Of a stretch of 27,419 nucleotides of DNA, positions 22,250-27,419 are shown one piece after another; position 1 is the stretch's first letter; every line of letters begins with the position of its first letter. The notes under the pieces were generated by a model. It was not told the DNA's origin, did no database searches, and saw only the letters and a program-made list of their open reading frames with translations. The position numbers and the translations under genes are program-made. The DNA lies in contig NMRA01000067.1 in NCBI GenBank assembly GCA_002633005.1, positions 1 through 27,419 of the forward strand, given 5' to 3'. The DNA is from Phoronis australis (Eukaryota > Phoronida > Phoronidae).

Positions 22250-24480
22250 ACTCTGGCCAGGATTAAAGCGACATTTTTTAATACGTTGTTTACACAATTC
22301 CGGAAAGAATTAAGGCAATCATAAACCCAGTTTCGTGATAAAAACAACTTATTTTGATATACACGTCACCGCTATGAAATCGTTCCTTGGTCTAGTTAGA
22401 TGTAATTTATACCCTAGTCACGGCACTAAGAAAATACGTCTACATTCAATATAATGGGTTTTTTTAAGTTCCTAAGAATTTTTTTAATTAAATGTTTCGC
22501 TTATAGGCCCATGCACCTAAGCTCTACGATTAGGCGCATGCTTCTTTTATTGGTGCACCTTGAATGTTCTCTAAAAAAATTCACTAAGCAGGCGAACAAG
22601 CAATATAGGCTCTTCAGACTTCGGCACTATGTCATTCAAAGAAGTTGCGCAATGATTCCCGTGCAAATTTGAAATGTTTGCTTTTTCACCAAACATCCAA
22701 AATATGCCTATATCCAGGGTAAGTTGTTCTCAGATTTTTCGCATGCGCCAAGCAACACAAATAGGTACAGCTCAACAATTAGGCACATAAGCGCAATTGG
22801 AATAAATTGACAATCCAATATTGTTTAAGAACAGGTTTCGCAATTTAGCTTGTCACGGCTAGTCATTTTGTACTACGTTCATCACAAGCGATAACGACGT
22901 ATCATTTCTTCCACCTCAGAGACCCCTGTCTAGAATAAGATCATGAGATCAGTTTTATAACGATAGGCGGTCTAAATCATCGAGGTTTATAGCCCTGTAA
23001 CTTTTTTTGTCCCTTACTTGTTGAACTAAGTATTCAATTATGCATTGGTCTTGTCTCAGTGTTTGTTCTATGGATGATATACGTTTACTGGCAACATACG
23101 TAGACGGCATCTTATCGTAATAAAATGTCACACTTTCTCAGTCGCGCGCGTCGAACAGTGCGTTCCACTTCTGAGCGTCATCTGCTGTCCTTTTACACTA
23201 AAAAACGTTAACGTTTTAAAAACCTCCAAAGATAATGATTGGATGTCCATCTTATTGTTATTTCCAATACAAATAATGAACAAGTTTGCCTTTGGCACGA
23301 GGCAAGAGGACATCTTTTAAGTTGTAACGGATTTATGAGCCGTTATACCTCATTTATATATATACATTTTTCTTTAATTTTAAAGCAATTTTTATCTTTG
23401 GGGCAACACGTCCTATTATCTAAATTACTGTTCGCCATGCCCGTGTGTTAACAATTAATTGCAGTGTAAATGTTTGAGTCAATTTTTAAATAAAAACAAA
23501 GGCTAAAAGAGTGAGTAATTCAGCAATAAAATACTAACAAGGTAATATAATACTAAAATTAACATTTCAACTGCCGTATTCGATTAACATGTACCTAATA
23601 TACCACCTTGCAATAGTTATCAATTACAGCTATAGAATCCGATCGGATGATTGTAGAATGTTTCCGAATGGTATGAACGCTCTCAAATTCCATATTCTTT
23701 TATTTTCCCGCAAATCCATCAAAGCTCGCATGAACTGGGGCTAATGCGACACTTTCGAATCCGTAAGTTCACGATTTCAGCCACAAGGTTAATAAACTTT
23801 GAAGCTTTTCTTGGGTCTTTGTTTTATCACACCCGTACATCGTATCTTGCGCTTATCCCGCCAAAAGGACTACCACAGCTGCGGCGTCAAATTTAGAATC
23901 AGGTGGTTAAAAAATTCCCCACCGTCGTCCCGGCCGCAATATTGAGCGCCCTGCATGCGGAGCTTTGGCGCATAGTAAAAAATCTTGCATTTTTTGCATA
24001 TATAGTAGAATGTGCATACGCGAAACACATGCCTGAGTGAGTAGAATTTTTTGTAAAAAATAGCCATCGTGTAGCCAGTCGGCCCCTTTGGTTTTGGGCA
24101 CTAGCTCCCGGGCAGACAAAAGGCAGCAAGGTAGATTTGATACGTTTTTGAGATTCACTAGAATGAATAAATTGTTATATTGGGCATGGTAGAGTGTCCT
24201 ATACCCCGAGTTTATATTACGTGGTTCAAAATGGGTGCATGCTTTCATGTACTACCTCATCAGGCTAGACGCTTGTTACATTTAGCCCCGGCACTGGTCA
24301 GATTTTACTTATGTTTTTAAAACTGAAGTTGGAATATCATATTAAGAAACATTTTAACTTCTCATAATGCGGCAGTTCACTTTACACCGCTCAGTTTCGA
24401 CATTTATTCCGGCACATTGTCCGGCGGGTACAGGTGAGCCCAAAATCCACCTGGACACAGCGCTACCTATCGTCAATTCA

Positions 24481-24524
24481 CACGCATGCGCTCTTCGCAC
24501 CATAGCAACCGGTGAAGTTTCAAG
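24481..24524 (+). promoter_or_regulatory. Promoter of the unrecognised gene: NRF1-like and RFX X-box-like sites
   Basis: CGCATGCGC (24483-24491) matches the core of the NRF1 palindrome. Positions 24496-24509 match the RFX X-box consensus GTNRCCNNRGYAAC at 10 of 12 specified positions, with a perfect right half AGCAAC. The X-box-like site lies 16-29 bases upstream of the ATG at 24525, so transcription might start very close to, or within, this block. Function is inferred from consensus only. Confidence 0.4.
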
Positions 24525-24564
24525 ATGGAGGACGAGAAGGAGTCCAATGCTCTTGACAAACCAG
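24525..24564 (+). CDS. Unrecognised gene, first coding exon
   Basis: This short exon encodes MEDEKESNALDKP plus one base of a Gly codon. The ATG has A at -3 and G at +4, and an in-frame TGA (24513-24515) lies just upstream. The donor is CCAG|GTTAGT, phase 1. It joins in frame to exon 2 at 25714 (G|GT = Gly). The peptide is acidic, without a signal sequence or membrane segment. The joint is supported by start context, upstream stop, donor quality and phase, not by homology. Confidence 0.7.
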
Positions 24565-25713
24565 GTTAGTAAATGGGGATTTTTGTGCTTAAGGGTGCTG
24601 AGATTGCAAATTTGAGACTTTAAACAATATCAGCACGTTCTAGCATGTATATTGAGTTGGAAAAACTGCGCAATAAATGTTAATAAATGAACTCTCCTGT
24701 CACTTAGTGTAAATACAAAACGCGGAACGGAGTGCTGTTTTGACTGAGGGTTCAGCGTCGTCTTCAGCCTCGGTCTCCAATTTTAGAACAGTGGACTCTG
24801 GTTTTGAAAGTTGCTGTACTACGGTGCCTTGATTAATGGCACTGTGATACGCTTTCACTGACTTTGTCTTCAGTCTTCATCCAAGCAGAGTGTAGACAGG
24901 TCCGTATTGTCTGTGCTACCTCTTCAGTTGGCGTGGCTGGGAATCCAGAGTACTACCATAAGAATTTATATCATATTTTGGAGCTGTTCGAGTATTCCTC
25001 CCTATCTGTGACACAAGTCTTGCCAAAGGAGAAGATTCTTTAGGTGTGGAAAAACAACAGGTTCTACCTGACTTATGTACACACATTGAAAAGATCATAT
25101 GGGCTTCGCTGGTTCAGTTCAGTCAGTATGGGTAGTAATGTCTAATTCCTTTGTTCTTAATCTCAAGATTAATTGAGTGAACTTATTTCCAAGTTCACAC
25201 CTGTGTGATCTTGGAATCAAGTGGGATTCCAAGTTCAAGCTTAACAATTTTCCTGAATTAGCATATAATGTTTTGCATCTATACTTACAAAGCAGGTGAC
25301 CTTTTATTGGTATTTTGCAACCACAGCTCTGAATCCAACATTGAAATTTGTCTTTGTACCTGACTGTTACACTCAACTTGATAAAATAATGTGTGAAGCA
25401 TAGGAAAAGGTATTAAGAGTCAAATTACGCTTGTGAATGTGAATTTGTGTATATCAGTGTCCTGTGAATAATTGCAATACATTCTACTTTGCAGTTTGAG
25501 TTCATAATCATGCTAAACATTGTGTTTGTTCATCTTGTATGTTTTTCCATCTTTATTAGTCTTGCACCGTTTGTATCTTAAGCGCAAATACTTAATCGGT
25601 TGATGACGCTTTTAGATAACTGAAGAACTGGGGAATTCTTGACTGAGTTTTAGTGCCGTGTGTTTTGACTATCCATTTCACTTTCATCTGTTCACAATGC
25701 TTAATGTCTCCAG
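24565..25713 (+). other. Intron 1 of the unrecognised gene
   Basis: The intron runs from GTTAGT to a pyrimidine-rich acceptor, AATGTCTCCAG, ending at 25713. No additional exon was recognised. A perfect 9-bp inverted repeat CTTGGAATC (25210-25218) / GATTCCAAG (25225-25233) can form a small hairpin. Short open frames on both strands here have no motif. Confidence 0.65.
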
Positions 25714-26331
25714 GTTCTAGTGAGAGTGGACATAGTAGTGCACGCAAATCAAAAAATCTGCGCGATGCCACGGTTCACCTCAAGGAAGAAGCTTTGCGGA
25801 GATACAAAGACAAGATAAAATACGATGACGCTGATGCCGAGTCCAGCGAAGGTCCCACACAGTCTGACAACAAGCTGGCTGACCAGAATACTGATAAAGG
25901 TGCTGCTGCTCTTTTGTCTGATGCAGATGGAGGGGAGATCATTGCCGAGGGTGATGGAGGCATCCAATCTTCAAAAGAACACGCAGACAATTTACAATCG
26001 AAGACACCTGTAGATGATGGAGAAGGTACCATGAGACCTAATGAGAAAACTGGCAGTAAAACACCTGTACCACCGCCAGGTCCCAAGCCTGCAGATGCAT
26101 CTTCTAGGGCGTCAAGGCCTGTCACCCCCAAACAGCCTGTATCTGTATCTGTAACTGCTCAGTCGAGTGTACTGGACAGTCAACCTTCCCAACCTGGTGA
26201 TGTTGGTGATGGTCAACACACAGATCCACATGCTGTCACTGACGGTGATGTTCAACAGCTCAGTACAAGTAGCGCAGTTACTGGCAAAGAGAAACCATAT
26301 AATCTGAGTGGCTTGGCAAATGCTGTTGAAG
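25714..26331 (+). CDS. Unrecognised gene, exon 2: disordered, acidic, Ser/Pro-rich region
   Basis: The exon contributes residues 14-219 plus one base. Residues 28-50 (N-L-R-D-A-T-V-H...R-R-Y-K-D-K-I-K-Y) look like a short basic amphipathic helix. The rest is low-complexity, rich in Asp, Ser, Gly, Gln and Pro, including TPVPPPGPKP, a possible SH3-type polyproline ligand. There is no membrane segment, signal peptide or enzymatic motif. The acceptor is TGTCTCCAG|GT. The preferred donor is GAAG|GTATAG (26332), phase 1, which joins exon 3 exactly (G|AA = Glu). A second donor 21 bases later (CCAG|GTGCAC at 26353) has the same phase and would add seven residues. If the intron is retained, the frame ends at TGA 26364-26366. 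I do not recognise the family. Coding status rests on the long clean frame, the splice sites and phase continuity on both sides. Confidence 0.75.
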
Positions 26332-27128
26332 GTATAGCGAACACTGGCCCAGGTGCACCTTACTGACTGCTTGCTCTAGGATAGACATCTAGTAATTTTA
26401 CAACTTCTTTCACTCATCTCATACCTTCTCCCTGCATTTATCACATCTCACGCATGGGAACTCAGAAGTGCTCCATCAGCTCTGCAGTTTAGCTGGATAT
26501 TATTCTTCTTTCCACTCTTATTTATTGTTCTTTGAAACCAAACGTTCACATTGCTCTAGTTTTGTCCAGGTTGACTTGTCATCATGCAAAACTTGCTGCA
26601 TGCGCTTCAGATTGATGTTGTCTTGTCTCTAACAACTGCATGTTTAAATGTTGTCCACACTTCTTGCTCTGCACATGTATTGTTTGGCTTTTGTTGTTGT
26701 CAGTGGTGGTGGTTGTGATTATTGTCTGTTATAACACACTATACGTCATGTGACTTTTTAACCTGCACATGGTCTGCTTGTCTGTACACTTTGTTTCTTA
26801 ATGTAACTAGTGAATTAGTTAATGATTTGTTTGTGTTTAAATGGCATCATTGTGTTATATGAAATGCTCTTACATATTTTTGCTTATACGGGGAGTATTC
26901 TCTTACGTTTTGCTGTATTATGCTATTTAAATTTGGCATTTAACTACTTTTTTGATGCACTTAATTTGTTGATTGAGATCTGTGATTTTGGATACCTTTG
27001 GATACGTTATTTTTTCTGACAATGTTTTATTGGGATTCTTTTTTTATTCCAGTGTTTAAGCGTTTTGCATGAAGTGTCATCTAATCTATAAGGTAATGGT
27101 GTTCATGACCTTTTAATTCACTTTTCAG
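26332..27128 (+). other. Intron 2 of the unrecognised gene
   Basis: The intron is T-rich and runs from GTATAG to TTCACTTTTCAG ending at 27128. It contains no AATAAA, which argues against the retained-intron transcript being the usual 3' end. Another acceptor-like site (TTTTTTTATTCCAG, ending about 27052) could define an alternative exon start. I see no coding continuity there. The open frame at 26822-27019 is a by-product of T-rich sequence. Confidence 0.6.
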
Positions 27129-27419
27129 AAGATTCAAATGCAGAAACCATGCAGAATGCAAACAATAATGCCAACGGTGACAGCAATCCACGTTCTAATA
27201 CAGACACACAAGGTCAGGCTGATACTGCTCAGCCAGACACTACTGTTGGTGATGACACTAATCCACCGACCACTACAGATGGCGAAGGCCAACAAGAAAA
27301 TACACAACCAGATGCTGTGAACAGTGGCGACAACCAAGAGACTGTAGAAACCACTCAGCCAGATGCTGTGAACAGTGGCGACAACCAAGAGACTGTGGAA
27401 ACCACACAGCCAAGTGGTG
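27129..27419 (+). CDS. Unrecognised gene, exon 3 (partial): Asn/Thr/Gln/Asp-rich tandem-repeat region
   Basis: The exon starts after CACTTTTCAG with AA, completing a Glu codon, and stays open to the window end (96 further codons plus one base). The product is highly polar, dominated by Asn, Thr, Gln, Asp and Glu, with no hydrophobic segment. Two perfect protein repeats of 17 residues (PDAVNSGDNQETVETTQ) occupy 27308-27358 and 27359-27409. A related, degenerate segment (QPDTTVGDD...) precedes them, and a third unit may start at the edge. Such regions are usually disordered linkers, extracellular mucin-like stalks or phospho-regulatory tails. Without a signal peptide in exon 1, an intracellular linker is likelier. 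The exon continues beyond the window. Confidence 0.72.
27308..27409 (+). repeat. 51-bp coding tandem repeat, two copies
   Basis: Units 27308-27358 and 27359-27409 differ at only two bases (GTA/GTG and ACT/ACA). Both changes are synonymous third positions, so the two 17-residue protein repeats are identical. The array may continue past the window. Confidence 0.95.

Larger units (their letters stand above)
20011..24480. other. Gene-free intergenic stretch
   Basis: No exon with supportable splice sites, no RNA gene and no recognised protein were found in about 4.5 kb. Open frames near 20118-20339 and 22454-22672 (plus) and three overlapping ones at 23870-24248 (minus) show no domain. They are composition artefacts as far as I can see. 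Items inside are a dispersed-repeat copy near 20768-20822 and a CACGTG/CGTACG inverted arrangement at 22186-22249. Confidence 0.55.

Noticed and set aside
23870-24248. Three overlapping minus-strand open frames
   Set aside because: All three frames are open at once over the same bases, none resembles a family, and no splice sites or start context support any of them.
24367-24615. Plus-strand open frame of 82 codons across the unknown gene's first exon
   Set aside because: It is a different frame from the ATG at 24525, which has the good context, upstream stop and phase-matched donor.

Overview
The window looks like nuclear DNA from an invertebrate animal. The coding sequence sits in short exons bounded by GT/AG introns. 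The long AT-rich non-coding stretches hold tRNA-derived SINE heads, short inverted-repeat (MITE-like) elements, minisatellites and dispersed repeats. I see no operons, bacterial-type genes, rRNA, intact tRNA genes or CRISPR array. The closest protein resemblances (from memory of families, not a search) are bilaterian, but I cannot name the phylum.

Layout. (1) Positions 1-16457 contain no convincing exon. They are most simply the start of the very long first intron of a kinase gene on the minus strand, filled with mobile-element remnants and short repeats. (2) Positions 16458-16601 (minus) are the first coding exon of a salt-inducible kinase, closest to SIK3. It carries the glycine-rich ATP loop and ends at a phase-0 donor. 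(3) Positions 16602-16906 are a compact head-to-head intergenic region, probably a bidirectional promoter. (4) Positions 16907-19772 (plus) hold a complete three-exon gene for mitochondrial large-subunit ribosomal protein mL41 (MRPL41). It encodes 162 residues and both junctions preserve the reading frame. (5) Positions 19773-24524 are the MRPL41 3' UTR followed by gene-free DNA. (6) Positions 24525-27419 (plus) hold the first three coding exons of a gene I do not recognise. It encodes a hydrophilic, probably disordered protein with a short basic helix near its N-terminus and a 17-residue tandem repeat in exon 3, which runs off the window.

The genes do not form a pathway. SIK is a cytoplasmic/nuclear AMPK-family signalling kinase, and mL41 is a structural protein of the mitochondrial ribosome. 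They are linked here only by a shared promoter region. The unknown gene has its own promoter with NRF1-like and RFX X-box-like sites just upstream of its ATG.

The most interesting items are the unrecognised repeat-containing gene, the SIK/MRPL41 bidirectional arrangement, a dispersed repeat family with a conserved palindrome, a 21-bp perfect inverted repeat near position 400, and a small cysteine-rich open frame near 5600. I did not find strong evidence for a wholly new biological system.
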